Assembly (NCBI RefSeq): GCF_026870175.2
Contig: NZ_CP113977.2
Location: forward strand, 1,178,001-1,242,000
Length of the DNA stretch: 64,000 nucleotides
Source: Flavobacterium aestivum
GTDB taxonomy: Bacteria; Bacteroidota; Bacteroidia; Flavobacteriales; Flavobacteriaceae
Direction of reading: 5' to 3'
In this document: positions 30,801-39,240 of the stretch, one piece after another
How positions within the stretch are numbered: position 1 is the stretch's first letter
Layout: each line of letters begins with the position of its first letter
Notes under the pieces: model-generated
The model's database searches: none
The model's input: the letters and a program-made list of their open reading frames with translations, nothing else
What the model was told of the DNA's origin: nothing
Position numbers and translations under genes: made by a program

Positions 30801-33800
30801 CTGCGCGAATTCGGGTACCTATACCAATACTTGGGTAGCCAATGACGTTTGCTCGAACACCAGCGTGGTCTTCACCCAGGTTATCACCATTGAGGATACT
30901 ACAGCTCCTGTGTGGACTACGGCTGCCACTGCTTTAAATTCAACAATACAATGCAGCGATGCTGCTGCTATCGCCGCTGCGCAAGGTTTGGCTCCGGTGG
31001 CTACGGACAACTGCAGCACGGTGGCTTATACTAAAACGGCTGGGGCGTTTGTGGCGGGAGCCTGCGCGAATTCGGGTACCTATACCAATACTTGGGTAGC
31101 CAATGACGTTTGCTCGAACACCAGCGTGGTCTTCACCCAGGTTATCACCATTGAGGATACTACAGCTCCTGTGTGGACTACGGCTGCCACTGCTTTAAAC
31201 TCAACGATACAATGCAGCGATGCTGCGGCTATCGCCGCTGCGCAAGGTTTGGCTCCGGTGGCTACGGACAACTGCAGCACGGTGGCTTATACTAAAACGG
31301 CTGGGGCGTTTGTGGCGGGAGCCTGCGCGAACTCGGGTACCTATACCAATACTTGGGTAGCCAATGACGTTTGCTCGAATACCAGCGTGGTCTTCACCCA
31401 GGTTATCACCATCGAGGATACTACGGCTCCTGTGTGGACTACGGCTGCCACTGCCTTAAACTCAACAATACAATGCAGCGATGCTGCTGCTATCGCCGCT
31501 GCGCAAGGTTTGGCTCCGGTGGCTACGGACAACTGCAGCACGGTGGCTTATACTAAAACGGCTGGGGCGTTTGTGGCGGGAGCCTGCGCGAACTCGGGTA
31601 CCTATACCAATACTTGGGTAGCCAATGACGTTTGCTCGAACACCAGCGTGGTCTTCACCCAGGTTATCACCATCGAGGATACTACAGCTCCTGTGTGGAC
31701 TACGGCTGCCACTGCTTTAAACTCAACGATACAATGCAGCGATGCTGCGGCTATCGCCGCTGCGCAAGGTTTGGCTCCGGTGGCTACGGACAACTGCAGC
31801 ACGGTGGCTTATACTAAAACGGCTGGGGCGTTTGTGGCGGGAGCCTGCGCGAACTCGGGTACCTATACCAATACTTGGGTAGCCAATGACGTTTGCTCGA
31901 ACACCAGCGTGGTCTTCACCCAGGTTATCACCATCGAGGATACTACGGCTCCTGTGTGGACTACGGCTGCCACTGCCTTAAACTCAACGATACAATGCAG
32001 CGATGCTGCGGCTATCGCCGCTGCGCAAGGTTTGGCTCCGGTGGCTACGGACAACTGCAGCACGGTGGCTTATACTAAAACGGCTGGGGCGTTTGTGGCG
32101 GGAGCCTGCGCGAACTCGGGTACCTATACCAATACTTGGGTCGCCAATGACGTTTGCTCGAACACCAGCGTGGTCTTCACCCAGGTTATCACCATCGAGG
32201 ATACTACAGCTCCTGTGTGGACTACGGCTGCCACTGCTTTAAATTCAACAATACAATGCAGCGATGCTGCTGCTATCGCCGCTGCGCAAGGTTTGGCTCC
32301 GGTAGCTACGGACAACTGCAGCACGGTGGCTTATACTAAAACGGCTGGCGCGTTTGTGGCGGGAGCCTGCGCGAACTCGGGTACCTATACCAATACTTGG
32401 GTAGCCAATGACGTTTGCTCGAACACCAGCGTGGTCTTCACCCAGGTTATCACCATCGAGGATACTACGGCTCCTGTGTGGACTACGGCTGCCACTGCCT
32501 TAAACTCAACGATACAATGCAGCGATGCTGCTGCTATCGCCGCTGCGCAAGGGTTGGCTCCGGTGGCTACGGACAACTGCAGCACGGTGGCTTATACTAA
32601 AACGGCTGGGGCGTTTGTGGCGGGAGCCTGCGCGAACTCGGGTACCTATACCAATACTTGGGTAGCCAATGACGTTTGCTCGAACACCAGCGTGGTCTTC
32701 ACCCAGGTTATCACCATCGAGGACACTACGGCTCCTGTGTGGACTACGGCTGCCACTGCCTTAAACTCAACAATACAATGCAGTGATGCTGCTGCTATCG
32801 CCACTGCGCAAGGTTTGGCTCCGGTAGCTACGGACAACTGCAGTACGGTGGCTTACACTAAAACGGCTGGGGCGTTTGTGGCGGGAGCCTGCGCGAACTC
32901 GGGTACCTATACCAATACTTGGGTAGCCAATGACGTTTGCTCGAACACCAGCGTGGTCTTCACCCAGGTTATCACCATTGAGGATACTACGGCACCTGTA
33001 TTATCAGGACAAGGAGGAACAATGACAATCAGTAGTCCGGTAGTTCCTGTATTCTCAGCACCAACGGCTATTGATGCATGTGACAGTGCTCCGGTAATCA
33101 CATTTACTGATGTAACAGTAGCAATAAGTGGAGGATCGGAAATCACAAGAACATGGAAAGCAACTGATGCATGCGGAAACGTTTCAGCACCAGTAAGTCA
33201 AGTTATCAAGGTTCTGAACGCTTCAGTAGTGAGCATAGTTGCCACTACAGCAAATGCATCGGAGCCATCTACTAACGGATTGTTTACTATTAGCTTATCT
33301 AATCCAGTAACAACTTCAACAGTAGTAACATATACTGTGACCGGTACGGCTACCAACGGAACGGATTATGCTACTATCACAAATACGATTACTATTCCAG
33401 CGAATACTATTAGCGTAACTATTCCTGTAACAGTAATTGATGATAATATATTGGAAGGGTCTGAAAGTGTAATCATTACCTTGAACAGTACTAATAATGC
33501 TGTAACAGTAACCCCAATAGTAGCGGATGCAACAGCCACGGTAACGATAAACGATAATGAAATAACACCAACAATTGGTAGTATTCAAGCTAATAACGAT
33601 GATGCTGGTACAATAGATCCTATTAAAGGGATAAAAGATGTTTTAAATATATTAGCAAATGATACTTTTAATGGACAGCCAATAAATCTAGCGGATATAA
33701 TATTGACAGTAGTGCCAAATACTAATTTCAATGTAGCTCCAAATGGCGTATTAGAAGCATTAGCCAATATACCAGGAGGAGTTCATACGTTATCGTATAC

Positions 33801-34545
33801 AATTTGCGAAAAAGCAAATCCAAATAATTGTAGTTCTGCTACAGTAAGTGTATTCGTTGTACAACCAAGTATTGCTTTGGTGAAAGCAGGTCATCTCAAT
33901 GATGAAAATGGAGACAGTTATGCACAAGCTGGAGAAACCATTACTTATAGTTTTGATGTGACAAATACTGGAAACACGCCACTGACTGATGTAAACGTAT
34001 CAGACCCATTGCCAGGAGTTGTGATGACTGGAGGTTTAATAACATTGGGAGTAGGGGAATCAAATACTACTAATTTTAAAGGGACATATGTAATTACACA
34101 AGCTGATGTTAATTTAGGATCTGTCTCAAATCAAGCTACGGTTTATGGTACAAGTCCAAACGGTAGAGTTGTTGAAGATAAATCTGATGATACGAATTTG
34201 GTAAATGATAATCCAACGGTATTAAACGTTTCAAGATGTGTTATAAAAGTTTATAACGCAGTATCTCCTGATGGAGGTGGTAAAAACGATAAATTGTATA
34301 TAGAAGGATTAGATTGTTATCCAAATAACTCAGTAGAGGTTTATAACCGTTGGGGTGTATTAGTTTTTGAAAGAGAACATTATAATAATGATGATAGATC
34401 TTTTAGAGGGGTTTCTGAGGGACGTGTAACTGTTGAGAAATCTCAGGAGTTACCAGTAGGTACCTATTTTTATATACTTAAGTATAAAGATAATAGTTCT
34501 AATACAATTGAAAAATCAGGGTATTTATATTTGAATAGAAGGTAA
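15859..34545 (+). CDS. Giant repeat-rich T9SS-secreted surface adhesin
   Basis: This 6,228-residue protein begins with a signal peptide (cleavage after LLAQ, about residue 25). Domains in order: a DUF11-like domain (about 26-135); an Asp-rich thrombospondin-3-like segment [12 protein letters not shown] (150-175); a jelly-roll/DUF642-like domain (about 180-348); a second Asp-rich segment (352-385); Ig-like domains (about 420-600); 14 tandem 91-residue repeats (602-1875); a PKD/Ig-like domain (about 1876-1967); a HYR-like domain (1968-2054); 42 tandem 87-residue repeats (2055-5708); a HYR-like segment; a Calx-beta domain (about 5787-5895); a DUF11-like domain (about 6003-6110); and a C-terminal T9SS type B sorting domain with [13 protein letters not shown] and [12 protein letters not shown]. 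Size and layout resemble SprB-like gliding or attachment adhesins, but sprC/sprD are absent. The next two genes are typical partners of type B cargo. Confidence 0.95.
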   Translation: MTNFTFLRKIVLFIFLIFSASLLAQNVDLGIVKTVNNSTPTVGSNVVFTLTATNNTGNKDATSVKVNDLLPSGYTFVSSVPSVGTYVSGTGVWTIGNLNRNVTVTLTITATVKATGTYANTATISGGQTDNASGNDSSTVTPVPVAVGTDTDGDGVIDSVDLDDDNDGILDSVECSDCAVKFINGGFEVPDNNVSNPASWYLIDDTTSPATMGWQTTASDHLIEFWDSGFNGVPAAEGAQFVELNANEVSTLYQTFCLNGFSGTVNWSVKHRGRSGTDVATVNIGTNLASATVQATMSDGTASWGSYSGTYTITPGQTTLVIAFKSVSSVGGASYGNFLDDVSVTINEGCVDTDGDGVLNYLDLDSDGDGCSDANEYYGSNNADGNILGGDNGKYGSGSPAVNANGTVIAASYSGTYTNAVTVGSASAITTQPSNQTASATATASFTVVGSGGSGTRQYQWQLSTDGGTVWNNIAGATAATLNLSSITCSMNNYKYRVVITQSNYICANVVSNSATLTVPTPTVVITNPAAVCSPSTVDLTSAAITSGSTASLTYTYWTNAGATTAYSTPTTATAGTYYIKGTTAAGCFDIKAVTVTVTPINTIALSSAVGTDAQTKCINTAITNITYATTGATGATFSGLPTGVTGNWAANTVTISGTPSTTVGSPFTYTITLTGGCGTVTKTGTITVTPDNTITLSSAVGTDAQTKCINTAITNITYSTTGATGATFSGLPTGVTGNWAANTVTISGTPSTTVGSPFTYTITLTGGCGTVTKTGTITVTPDNTITLSSAVGTDAQTKCINTAITNITYSTTGATGATFSGLPTGVTGNWAANTVTISGTPSTTVGSPFTYTITLTGGCGTVTKTGTITVTPDNTIALSSAVGTDAQTKCINTAITNITYSTTGATGATFSGLPTGVTGNWAANTVTISGTPSTTVGSPFTYTITLTGGCGTVTKTGTITVTPDNTIALSSAVGTDAQTKCINTAITNITYSTTGATGATFSGLPTGVTGNWAANTVTISGTPSTTVGSPFTYTITLTGGCGTVTKTGTITVTPDNTIALSSAVGTDAQTKCINTAITNITYSTTGATGATFSGLPTGVSGNWAANTVTISGTPSTTVGSPFTYTITLTGGCGTVTKTGTITVTPDNTIALSSAVGTDAQTKCINTAITNITYSTTGATGATFSGLPTGVTGNWAANTVTISGTPSTTVGSPFTYTITLTGGCGTITKTGTITVTPDNTITLSSAVGTDAQTKCINTAITNITYSTTGATGATFSGLPTGVTGNWAANTVTISGTPSTTVGSPFTYTITLTGGCGTVTKTGTITVTPDNTITLSSAVGTDAQTKCINTAITNITYSTTGATGATFSGLPTGVTGNWAANTVTISGTPSTTVGSPFTYTITLTGGCGTVTKTGTITVTPDNTIALSSAVGTDAQTKCINTAITNITYSTTGATGATFSGLPTGVTGNWAANIVTISGTPSTTVGSPFTYTITLTGGCGTVTKTGTITVTPDNTITLSSAVGTDTQTKCINTALTNITYSTTGATGATFSGLPTGVTGNWAANTVTISGTPSTTVGSPFTYTITLTGGCGTVAKTGTITVTPDNTITLSSAVGTDAQTKCINTALTNITYSTTGATGATFSGLPTGVTGNWAANIVTISGTPSTTVGSPFTYTITLTGGCGTVTKTGTITVTPDNTITLSSAVGTDAQTKCINTALTNITYSTTGATGATFSGLPTGVTGNWAANTVTISGTPSTTVGSPFTYTITLTGGCGTVTKTGTITVTPDNTITLSSAVGTDTQTKCINTAITNITYSTTGATGATFSGLPTGVTGNWAANTVTISGTPSTTVGSPFTYTITLTGGCGTVTKTGTITVTPAIANNTISAAQTICMGTIPTALTGSTPTGGSGTYVYLWESSTTSAVAGFSTASGTSNTINYAPGSLTTTTWYRRTVTSGTCSDTSAAIQITVGDNIKPTFTAPANITIFTTASCTYDASVVATGDVTNEADNCSAGIQATYSDLVANGSCQGSHIITRTWSLVDGNGNAAADQVQTITVSDTTAPVWTTAATALNSTIQCSDAAAIAAAQGLAPVATDNCSTVAYTKTAGAFVAGACANSGTYTNTWVANDVCSNTSVAFTQVITIEDTTAPVWTTAATALNSTIQCSDAAAIAAAQGLAPVATDNCSTVAYTKTAGAFVAGACANSGTYTNTWVANDVCSNTSVVFTQVITIEDTTAPVWTTAATALNSTIQCSDAAAIAAAQGLAPVATDNCSTVAYTKTAGAFVAGACANSGTYTNTWVANDVCSNTSVVFTQVITIEDTTAPVWTTAATALNSTIQCSDAAAIAAAQGLAPVATDNCSTVAYTKTVGAFVAGACANSGTYTNTWVANDVCSNTSVVFTQVITIEDTTAPVWTTAATALNSTIQCSDAAAIAAAQGLAPVATDNCSTVAYTKTAGAFVAGACANSGTYTNTWVANDVCSNTSVVFTQVITIEDTTAPVWTTAATALNSTIQCSDAAAIAAAQGLAPVATDNCSTVAYTKTAGAFVAGACANSGTYTNTWVANDVCSNTSVVFTQVITIEDTTAPVWTTAATALNSTIQCSDAAAIAAAQGLAPVATDNCSTVAYTKTAGAFVAGACANSGTYTNTWVANDVCSNTSVVFTQVITIEDTTAPVWTTAATALNSTIQCSDAAAIAAAQGLAPVATDNCSTVAYTKTAGAFVAGACANSGTYTNTWVANDVCSNTSVVFTQVITIEDTTAPVWTTAATALNSTIQCSDAAAIAAAQGLAPVATDNCSTVAYTKTAGAFVAGACANSGTYTNTWVANDVCSNTSVVFTQVITIEDTTAPVWTTAATALNSTIQCSDAAAIAAAQGLAPVATDNCSTVAYTKTAGAFVAGACANSGTYTNTWVANDVCSNTSVVFTQVITIEDTTAPVWTTAATALNSTIQCSDAAAIAAAQGLAPVATDNCSTVAYTKTAGAFVAGACANSGTYTNTWVANDVCSNTSVVFTQVITIEDTTAPVWTTAATALNSTIQCSDAAAIAAAQGLAPVATDNCSTVAYTKTAGAFVAGACANSGTYTNTWVANDVCSNTSVAFTQVITIEDTTAPVWTTAATALNSTIQCSDAAAIAAAQGLAPVATDNCSTVAYTKTAGAFVAGACANSGTYTNTWVANDVCSNTSVVFTQVITIEDTTAPVWTTAATALNSTIQCSDAAAIAAAQGLAPVATDNCSTVAYTKTAGAFVAGACANSGTYTNTWVANDVCSNTSVVFTQVITIEDTTAPVWTTAATALNSTIQCSDAAAIAAAQGLAPVATDNCSTVAYTKTAGAFVAGACANSGTYTNTWVANDVCSNTSVVFTQVITIEDTTAPVWTTAATALNSTIQCSDAAAIAAAQGLAPVATDNCSTVAYTKTAGAFVAGACANSGTYTNTWVANDVCSNTSVVFTQVITIEDTTAPVWTTAATALNSTIQCSDAAAIAAAQGLAPVATDNCSTVAYTKTAGAFVAGACANSGTYTNTWVANDVCSNTSVAFTQVITIEDTTAPVWTTAATALNSTIQCSDAAAIAAAQGLAPVATDNCSTVAYTKTAGAFVAGACANSGTYTNTWVANDVCSNTSVVFTQVITIEDTTAPVWTTAATALNSTIQCSDAAAIAAAQGLAPVATDNCSTVAYTKTAGAFVAGACANSGTYTNTWVANDVCSNTSVVFTQVITIEDTTAPVWTTAATALNSTIQCSDAAAIAAAQGLAPVATDNCSTVAYTKTAGAFVAGACANSGTYTNTWVANDVCSNTSVVFTQVITIEDTTAPVWTTAATALNSTIQCSDAAAIAAAQGLAPVATDNCSTVAYTKTAGAFVAGACANSGTYTNTWVANDVCSNTSVVFTQVITIEDTTAPVWTTAATALNSTIQCSDAAAIAAAQGLAPVATDNCSTVAYTKTAGAFVAGACANSGTYTNTWVANDVCSNTSVVFTQVITIEDTTAPVWTTAATALNSTIQCSDAAAIAAAQGLAPVATDNCSTVAYTKTAGAFVAGACANSGTYTNTWVANDVCSNTSVVFTQVITIEDTTAPVWTTAATALNSTIQCSDAAAIAAAQGLAPVATDNCSTVAYTKTAGAFVAGACANSGTYTNTWVANDVCSNTSVAFTQVITIEDTTAPVWTTAATALNSTIQCSDAAAIAAAQGLAPVATDNCSTVAYTKTAGAFVAGACANSGTYTNTWVANDVCSNTSVAFTQVITIEDTTAPVWTTAATALNSTIQCSDAAAIAAAQGLAPVATDNCSTVAYTKTAGAFVAGACANSGTYTNTWVANDVCSNTSVVFTQVITIEDTTAPVWTTAATALNSTIQCSDAAAIAAAQGLAPVATDNCSTVAYTKTAGAFVAGACANSGTYTNTWVANDVCSNTSVVFTQVITIEDTTAPVWTTAATALNSTIQCSDAAAIAAAQGLAPVATDNCSTVAYTKTAGAFVAGACANSGTYTNTWVANDVCSNTSVVFTQVITIEDTTAPVWTTAATALNSTIQCSDAAAIAAAQGLAPVATDNCSTVAYTKTAGAFVAGACANSGTYTNTWVANDVCSNTSVVFTQVITIEDTTAPVWTTAATALNSTIQCSDAAAIAAAQGLAPVATDNCSTVAYTKTAGAFVAGACANSGTYTNTWVANDVCSNTSVVFTQVITIEDTTAPVWTTAATALNSTIQCSDAAAIAAAQGLAPVATDNCSTVAYTKTAGAFVAGACANSGTYTNTWVANDVCSNTSVVFTQVITIEDTTAPVWTTAATALNSTIQCSDAAAIATAQGLAPVATDNCSTVAYTKTAGAFVAGACANSGTYTNTWVANDVCSNTSVVFTQVITIEDTTAPVWTTAATALNSTIQCSDAAAIAAAQGLAPVATDNCSTVAYTKTAGAFVAGACANSGTYTNTWVANDVCSNTSVVFTQVITIEDTTAPVWTTAATALNSTIQCSDAAAIAAAQGLAPVATDNCSTVAYTKTAGAFVAGACANSGTYTNTWVANDVCSNTSVVFTQVITIEDTTAPVWTTAATALNSTIQCSDAAAIAAAQGLAPVATDNCSTVAYTKTAGAFVAGACANSGTYTNTWVANDVCSNTSVVFTQVITIEDTTAPVWTTAATALNSTIQCSDAAAIAAAQGLAPVATDNCSTVAYTKTAGAFVAGACANSGTYTNTWVANDVCSNTSVVFTQVITIEDTTAPVWTTAATALNSTIQCSDAAAIAAAQGLAPVATDNCSTVAYTKTAGAFVAGACANSGTYTNTWVANDVCSNTSVVFTQVITIEDTTAPVWTTAATALNSTIQCSDAAAIAAAQGLAPVATDNCSTVAYTKTAGAFVAGACANSGTYTNTWVANDVCSNTSVVFTQVITIEDTTAPVWTTAATALNSTIQCSDAAAIAAAQGLAPVATDNCSTVAYTKTAGAFVAGACANSGTYTNTWVANDVCSNTSVVFTQVITIEDTTAPVWTTAATALNSTIQCSDAAAIAAAQGLAPVATDNCSTVAYTKTAGAFVAGACANSGTYTNTWVANDVCSNTSVVFTQVITIEDTTAPVWTTAATALNSTIQCSDAAAIAAAQGLAPVATDNCSTVAYTKTAGAFVAGACANSGTYTNTWVANDVCSNTSVVFTQVITIEDTTAPVWTTAATALNSTIQCSDAAAIATAQGLAPVATDNCSTVAYTKTAGAFVAGACANSGTYTNTWVANDVCSNTSVVFTQVITIEDTTAPVLSGQGGTMTISSPVVPVFSAPTAIDACDSAPVITFTDVTVAISGGSEITRTWKATDACGNVSAPVSQVIKVLNASVVSIVATTANASEPSTNGLFTISLSNPVTTSTVVTYTVTGTATNGTDYATITNTITIPANTISVTIPVTVIDDNILEGSESVIITLNSTNNAVTVTPIVADATATVTINDNEITPTIGSIQANNDDAGTIDPIKGIKDVLNILANDTFNGQPINLADIILTVVPNTNFNVAPNGVLEALANIPGGVHTLSYTICEKANPNNCSSATVSVFVVQPSIALVKAGHLNDENGDSYAQAGETITYSFDVTNTGNTPLTDVNVSDPLPGVVMTGGLITLGVGESNTTNFKGTYVITQADVNLGSVSNQATVYGTSPNGRVVEDKSDDTNLVNDNPTVLNVSRCVIKVYNAVSPDGGGKNDKLYIEGLDCYPNNSVEVYNRWGVLVFEREHYNNDDRSFRGVSEGRVTVEKSQELPVGTYFYILKYKDNSSNTIEKSGYLYLNRR
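17662..21483 (+). repeat. Tandem array of 14 repeats of 273 bp
   Basis: The unit begins at the codons for NTI(A/T)LSSAVGTD; its starts are spaced exactly 273 bp from 17662, and 3,822 bp equals 14 units. Each unit encodes 91 residues with two cysteines (TKCIN and GGCGT) and an Ig-like pattern ending [10 protein letters not shown]. Units differ mostly at synonymous sites. The first is the most diverged at its start ([15 protein letters not shown]). Confidence 0.97.
22021..32982 (+). repeat. Tandem array of 42 repeats of 261 bp
   Basis: The unit begins at the codons for DTTAPVW; starts run from 22021 to 32983 and 10,962 bp equals exactly 42 x 261. Each unit encodes 87 residues with four cysteines (IQC, DNC, GAC, DVC). 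Amino-acid variation is limited to a few sites (SVVF/SVAF, KTAG/KTVG, AIAA/AIAT), while many synonymous sites vary. A hand count of one unit gives about 55% GC, well above the flanks. Confidence 0.98.
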
Positions 34546-34617
34546 AAAGTTAACAGTTTATGAAGATTTTAGTGATTATAGATTACATATAATAACAAGA
34601 CTTAATTTATAAAAGTG

Positions 34618-34625
34618 TATTTTTG
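34618..34625 (+). promoter_or_regulatory. -7 box upstream of the porP/sprF-like gene
   Basis: TATTTTTG matches TAnnTTTG, 70 bp before the ATG; the -33 region lacks a clear TTG. It suggests that the secretion partner genes can be transcribed separately from the giant gene. Confidence 0.45.
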
Positions 34626-34694
34626 CGCGATTTATAAAAATTGTTTGTTCATGACGGCTATAAAGATTTTTTATAAAGATTAATACAAAAGCTT

Positions 34695-35618
34695 ATGGAA
34701 AGAAGGATAACGGGATTTATTGTGCTGCTTATTTCAGTTGCTTCATATGCGCAGCAAGATGCTCAATACACGCAATATATGTATAATACAATAATTGTTA
34801 ATCCAGCTTATGCAGGCACTAGGCAGTCAATGAACATCTTTGCATTGCACCGTAGGCAATGGGTAGGAATAGAAGGTGCTCCAGTGACGAATACAATTTC
34901 TATAAATACTCCAATTAGTGAGAGTAAAGTAGGTTTGGGAGTGTCTGTAGTAAACGATCAAATAGGACCATCGGATGAGAATAATATTGCTGTAGATTTC
35001 TCATATACTATAAATACCTCAGAGGAATATAAAATGTCATTTGGGTTAAAAGCCAGTGCAAATCTATTAAATGTAGATTTTACTAAATTAGATCAATACC
35101 CTGGTGATCCTATTTTTGAACAGAATGTAGATAATAAATTTTCACCTAACGTTGGAGTTGGTTTCTATTTGCATTCGGATTATAGTTATATTGGATTGTC
35201 TGCTCCTAATTTAATTGAAACAGAGCATTTTGATAAATCGGCAACATCTTCTGAGAGTCATATTGCTAAAGAAAAAATAAATTACTATTTGATTGCTGGT
35301 TACGTATTTGAATTAGGCCCTAGTGTAAAATTTAAACCATCATTGTTAACCAAATATGTTCCAGGTGCACCATTACAAGTAGATGTGTCTGCCAATTTCT
35401 TGATTAATGAAAAGTTTGTGGGTGGACTGGCTTACAGATGGAGTGCTGCTGTGAGTGCAATGATAGGATTTCAAGCCAGTGACTCGTGGTTTATAGGCTA
35501 TAGTTATGATTTTGACACAACCGCATTGGCAAGCTATCATTCTGGTTCACACGAAATTTTCTTACGATACGAACTGTTTAAAAAATATGATAAAATGATC
35601 TCCCCAAGATTCTTCTAA
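34695..35618 (+). CDS. PorP/SprF-family type IX secretion outer-membrane protein
   Basis: This 307-residue protein has a signal peptide (cleavage near SYAQQ) and the family hallmark at the mature N-terminus: DAQYTQYMYNTIIVNPAYAG, followed by LHRRQWVGIEGAPVTN. The remainder is a predicted beta barrel, with an aromatic end (SPRFF). PorP/SprF proteins are needed for export or surface attachment of T9SS cargo carrying type B sorting domains; in F. johnsoniae SprF serves SprB. It follows the adhesin gene by 149 bp and precedes the OmpA-type gene by 108 bp, the usual arrangement of a cargo with its dedicated partner. Confidence 0.93.
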   Translation: MERRITGFIVLLISVASYAQQDAQYTQYMYNTIIVNPAYAGTRQSMNIFALHRRQWVGIEGAPVTNTISINTPISESKVGLGVSVVNDQIGPSDENNIAVDFSYTINTSEEYKMSFGLKASANLLNVDFTKLDQYPGDPIFEQNVDNKFSPNVGVGFYLHSDYSYIGLSAPNLIETEHFDKSATSSESHIAKEKINYYLIAGYVFELGPSVKFKPSLLTKYVPGAPLQVDVSANFLINEKFVGGLAYRWSAAVSAMIGFQASDSWFIGYSYDFDTTALASYHSGSHEIFLRYELFKKYDKMISPRFF

Positions 35619-35726
35619 AACTTAAAAAAATATGGAATTGGCATAATAAAAAATGATTATAAAGATCAGTCATAGTATGCAAATTGTATATATCTCTAAC
35701 CTAAAAAAAACAATAAAAACAATAAT

Positions 35727-37670
35727 ATGAAAATTAATAATATCGTTTATAGCTTGATTTTAAGTACTCTCTTTTTTAAAGGGTTTGCACAAAAAACAAC
35801 TCTCGCTAAAGCAGATAAGAATTACGATCGTTACGCTTACGTTGATGCAATTGATAATTATGAAAAGGTAGCCGCAAAAGGTTATAGAGATGAAAAGATG
35901 TTTCAAAAGCTGGGTAATGCTTATTATTTTAAAGCTGAATTACCAAAAGCCCTAAAATGGTATGAACGCCTTTTTACGATAAATCCAGAACAAGAGCCTG
36001 AATATTGCTATCGCTACGCACAGGCCTTAAAATCAACTGGGGATTATGCAAAAGCAGATCAAATGCTTGAAAAATTCAATGCTAAAAATGCTAGTGATAA
36101 AAGAGCTGTTTTATTTACCGAGAATAAAAATTATCTTGAAGAAATTAAAGCCAATTCAGGACGTTTTCAAGTTGTAGACGCGGGGGTTAACTCGGAGTTT
36201 TCAGATTATGGAAGTTCAATTTTGGGAGAAAAATTGGTTTTTGCTTCTGCACGTGATACAGGAGGTGTTTCTAAGAAAGTGTTTAAGTGGACAAACCAAT
36301 TCTTTACAAATTTGTATTCATCGGAGATGAAGTCGGATGGTGAAATGGGAAAACCGGAACTATTTGATAAAAAAATCAATTCTAAGTTCAACGAGTCTAC
36401 AGCCATATTTACCCAAGATGGAAAAACGATGTATTTTACCAGAAATAATTACCTGGAAGGCAAAAGAGGGAAAGATGCTAATAAAAACACTTTATTAAAA
36501 CTTTATAGAGCTAGTTTGAATAAAGTAGGAGAGTGGGTAGATGTAATTGAGTTGCCATTTAATAGTAATGAATATAGTTTAGCTCACCCAGCATTAAGCC
36601 CTGATGAGAAAACCTTATATTTTGCTTCAGATATGCCAGGAACTTTAGGGCAGTCTGACTTGTTTAGAGTTAAAATAGATGCAGACGGAAAATATGGAAG
36701 ACCTGAAAATCTTGGACCGGAAATTAATACCGAAGGTAGAGAAACATTCCCATTTGTATCAGGAGATAACGAACTGTATTTTGCTACTGATGGCCGTCCA
36801 GGTTTAGGTGGATTGGATATATATGTTGCTAAAATCGATTTGAATGGAAGTTTCTATGGAGTACAAAATGTAGGTGGACCTATCAATAGTAATCAAGATG
36901 ATTTTGCTTTTTTTATTAACAGTAAAAACAGAAATGGATTTTTTACCTCGAATAGAGAAGGTGGTAAAGGGTTTGATGATATTTATAGATTCGTAGAGAA
37001 TAAAAAACTAACTTGTGAGCAAACTCTTTCTGGAATTGTGACAGATCTTGATTCTGGACAAATATTAGCAGGAGCTAAGTTGACTTTGCTTGACAATGAG
37101 TTTAAACCATTACAAGAAATTGTTTCTGACGAAAAAGGGTATTATAGTTTTAGTGTTGATTGTGGTAAAATATATTATCTTAGAAGTGCTAAAGATGAGT
37201 ATCAAACCAAGGAAGAAAAGGTTAAAACCAGAATTAGATCCGGAAATAAAGATTTCCCAGTTATGTTAGAGAAACGCATCAAGCAAATAGCTGTTGGAAC
37301 AGATTTAGCCAAGACATTGAATATTCCGATTATCTATTTTGATTTAGACAAGTCTACTATTCGTAAAGATGCTGCATTTGAGTTGGCAAAAGTACTAGTT
37401 GTAATGCAGGATTTCCCAGAGATGAAAATCGAAGTGCGTTCACATACAGATAGCCGCCAAACGGCCAGCTATAATGAAAAATTATCTGATAAAAGAGCTA
37501 AAGCAACTGTTGCTTGGTTAGTGAAAAACGGTGTAGATTCTACTAGAATTATAGGAAAAGGGTATGGTGAATCACAGTTAGTGAATCATTGCTCAGATGG
37601 TGTTAAATGTACTGAAGAAGAACATCAAGCTAATAGACGAAGCGAGTTTATTATTGTTTCGATGAAGTAA
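35727..37670 (+). CDS. OmpA-family protein with TPR, PD40/beta-propeller and regulatory-like domains
   Basis: This 647-residue protein begins with a signal peptide (cleavage near KGFAQ). Next come TPR-like helices (about 25-130: YVDAIDNYEKVAAKGYRDEK, ALKWYERLF), then WD40-like PD40 beta-propeller repeats (about 150-420) with motifs such as LSPDEKTLYFASDMPG and NELYFATDGRPGLGGLDIY. A carboxypeptidase-regulatory-like domain follows (about 430-520), and a C-terminal OmpA peptidoglycan-binding domain (about 535-647) with IYFDLDKSTIRKDA and RRSEFIIV. This composition is the common third member of adhesin-porP-ompA loci and probably anchors the surface complex to the cell wall. A strong terminator follows. 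Confidence 0.93.
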   Translation: MKINNIVYSLILSTLFFKGFAQKTTLAKADKNYDRYAYVDAIDNYEKVAAKGYRDEKMFQKLGNAYYFKAELPKALKWYERLFTINPEQEPEYCYRYAQALKSTGDYAKADQMLEKFNAKNASDKRAVLFTENKNYLEEIKANSGRFQVVDAGVNSEFSDYGSSILGEKLVFASARDTGGVSKKVFKWTNQFFTNLYSSEMKSDGEMGKPELFDKKINSKFNESTAIFTQDGKTMYFTRNNYLEGKRGKDANKNTLLKLYRASLNKVGEWVDVIELPFNSNEYSLAHPALSPDEKTLYFASDMPGTLGQSDLFRVKIDADGKYGRPENLGPEINTEGRETFPFVSGDNELYFATDGRPGLGGLDIYVAKIDLNGSFYGVQNVGGPINSNQDDFAFFINSKNRNGFFTSNREGGKGFDDIYRFVENKKLTCEQTLSGIVTDLDSGQILAGAKLTLLDNEFKPLQEIVSDEKGYYSFSVDCGKIYYLRSAKDEYQTKEEKVKTRIRSGNKDFPVMLEKRIKQIAVGTDLAKTLNIPIIYFDLDKSTIRKDAAFELAKVLVVMQDFPEMKIEVRSHTDSRQTASYNEKLSDKRAKATVAWLVKNGVDSTRIIGKGYGESQLVNHCSDGVKCTEEEHQANRRSEFIIVSMK

Positions 37671-37687
37671 TAGAATTTTTTTAGTAA

Positions 37688-37731
37688 AATCCTTTCTTTC
37701 TGAATTTGTTCAGAGAGAAAGGATTTTTTTT
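37688..37731 (+). terminator. Terminator after the ompA-type gene
   Basis: AATCCTTTCTTTCTGAA pairs with TTCAGAGAGAAAGGATT (one G-T pair) around a short loop, followed by a long T run. It closes the adhesin-porP-ompA unit. Confidence 0.9.
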
Positions 37732-37797
37732 ATGAGTGTTTTTTATGGTCATTGGTATTATTTGTTTTCAAAAAGGATTACCAAACTCTCAAAATCT

Positions 37798-37805
37798 TAT
37801 ATTTG
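37798..37805 (+). promoter_or_regulatory. -7 box upstream of the beta-barrel gene at 37879
   Basis: TATATTTG matches TAnnTTTG, 73 bp before the ATG; no well-spaced TTG is seen. Confidence 0.4.
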
Positions 37806-37878
37806 TATCTGCAATGCACAATTTTTGACTTTCATTCTGTAAAAAGTCTTAAGTTTTAATTTAATTCAATGCCTAAAT

Positions 37879-38580
37879 ATGCGGTTATTTCTTGGTTGTT
37901 TCCTTTTTCTATCATTTTTCAAAGGGTTTTCTCAAGGGAAAGAATTTTCAATTGATACATTACATGTCAAAATAGATTCGCTTTATAGAGAAGATCAATT
38001 CTACACAGGATTGATTTATAATTCGCTTTTAAATAAACCTTCGGATTTTTCACAGCAAAGAGTTTCATTTGGTTTTTCTGCTGGGTTTCTAAGGGATATG
38101 CCTGTAAATAAAAGTAGAACAGTTGCAATAGCACCTGGTATTGGATTCGTTTATAATAATTATATTCAAAATCTTGCCATTACAGGTACGAACGAAAATC
38201 CCATTTATACCGTAATTCCTTCCACAGAAAATTATCACAGAAATAAATTTGAACAGTTCCTTGTAGAAATTCCAATCGAATTTAGATGGCGTACTTCAAC
38301 TCCGGAAGTATATAAATTTTGGAGGATTTATGGGGGATTTAAATTTAGTTATCTGTTATTAGACAGATCGGTTTATGATAATCAAACAAAAATAATCATC
38401 AGAAATAATAAAGATTTTAATGAATTTCTTTATGGAGCCTATATTTCTGCGGGGTATAATACTATAAATTTATACGCTTATTATGGTTTGAATTCCCTTT
38501 TTAAATCAACAGCAAAAGTAAATGACGAGTCAATAAAAATGAATGCTTTAAGTATAGGAATTATGTTTTATATCCTATAA
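37879..38580 (+). CDS. Outer-membrane beta-barrel protein, PorT-like superfamily
   Basis: This 233-residue protein has a signal peptide (MRLFLGCFLFLSFFKGFSQ) and a mature region of alternating strands typical of the OMP_b-brl_2/PorT-like barrels: VSFGFSAGFLRDMPVN, VAIAPGIGFVYNN, FLVEIPIEFRWRT, IYGGFKFSYLLLD and the C-terminal ALSIGIMFYIL. It may belong to the superfamily that includes the T9SS protein PorT, but it is not assigned as PorT, which normally has a different N-terminal sequence and neighbours. Its last 6 bases overlap the 3' end of the convergent membrane-protein gene, so there is no terminator between them. Confidence 0.8.
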   Translation: MRLFLGCFLFLSFFKGFSQGKEFSIDTLHVKIDSLYREDQFYTGLIYNSLLNKPSDFSQQRVSFGFSAGFLRDMPVNKSRTVAIAPGIGFVYNNYIQNLAITGTNENPIYTVIPSTENYHRNKFEQFLVEIPIEFRWRTSTPEVYKFWRIYGGFKFSYLLLDRSVYDNQTKIIIRNNKDFNEFLYGAYISAGYNTINLYAYYGLNSLFKSTAKVNDESIKMNALSIGIMFYIL

Positions 38581-39186
38581 CCACAAAAAAAGCAAGGACA
38601 ATTGAGAAAGGCTACCTATTAAAAGACCAATTAGAAGTTCTTTAGGAGTATGTGCGTTCATTTCTAAACGTGAAGAAGCAACAAATCCGCTAGATAAAAC
38701 GAAAAAAAGCACAAGGTAAATAGCATTTGCCTGATGATGAATATTCAGCCCAAAAACAAATACGGTTAATGAAGAAATAGCTAACATATGTAAGCTAGCC
38801 TTGATTTTACAAAACAATAATATGAGAGCTATTATGGTGCTTAATAAAGCGCCTAGAAAGAAAAAATGGAGCTCTGCATATCTTTCTATAGTTATGCTTT
38901 TTTGTACTAGCAGGATGATTATAAAACACTGTACTAATAATGGAATTTTTCGTTGATCAATATTGACAATCATTATAGAATTGATTTTGCCAGTTGATCG
39001 TAGAAAAAAATAAAATGCGATGGGTATAAGTATTGTAAGTGTTGTTACTTGTGTCAATACAATAATAATTTCCTCTATTCTAAAATTAGAAAAGGCAAAT
39101 AGAAAATAGACAAAAGTGGCTATTGTCGGTATGAATAGCGGATGAAAAATATAGGAGAAAACGGGAAGTATTTTTTTCAAGTTCAA
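38575..39186 (-). CDS. Polytopic membrane protein with PAP2-like motifs
   Basis: This 203-residue protein has about six hydrophobic segments. Late in the sequence it contains KASLHMLAISSLTVF and SGFVASSRLEMNAHTPKELL, spaced and worded like PAP2 phosphatase motifs II (S-x-H) and III (S-R-x5-H-x3-E/D). Motif I (K-x6-RP) is not clear, so activity is uncertain; an undecaprenyl- or phosphatidyl-phosphate phosphatase role is only suggested. The first codon is TTG. The gene is tail-to-tail with the beta-barrel gene (6-bp overlap), and rpoN lies 54 bp upstream on the same strand. Confidence 0.6.
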   Translation of the reverse strand: MNLKKILPVFSYIFHPLFIPTIATFVYFLFAFSNFRIEEIIIVLTQVTTLTILIPIAFYFFLRSTGKINSIMIVNIDQRKIPLLVQCFIIILLVQKSITIERYAELHFFFLGALLSTIIALILLFCKIKASLHMLAISSLTVFVFGLNIHHQANAIYLVLFFVLSSGFVASSRLEMNAHTPKELLIGLLIGSLSQLSLLFLWL

Positions 39187-39240
39187 AAGAGTGTTTGAAG
39201 ATTGTTTATTGGTTAATTCAATTAAAAGATTCTCTTGAAT

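Noticed and set aside
17662..32982. CRISPR-like or satellite array
   Set aside because: The units are long, contiguous and in frame, with no spacers and no cas genes; they encode extracellular domains.
22206..33146. Series of 66-residue minus-strand frames and 61-residue plus-strand frames repeated every 261 bp
   Set aside because: They are out-of-frame shadows of the 261-bp coding repeat. They recur only because the coding unit recurs, and the frame of the giant adhesin explains the sequence with a signal peptide and sorting domain.
33316..33588. 90-residue minus-strand frame opposite the Calx-beta region
   Set aside because: Composition (Tyr, Asn, Cys-rich) is typical of a complement of Thr/Val-rich coding sequence; no start signals or motifs.
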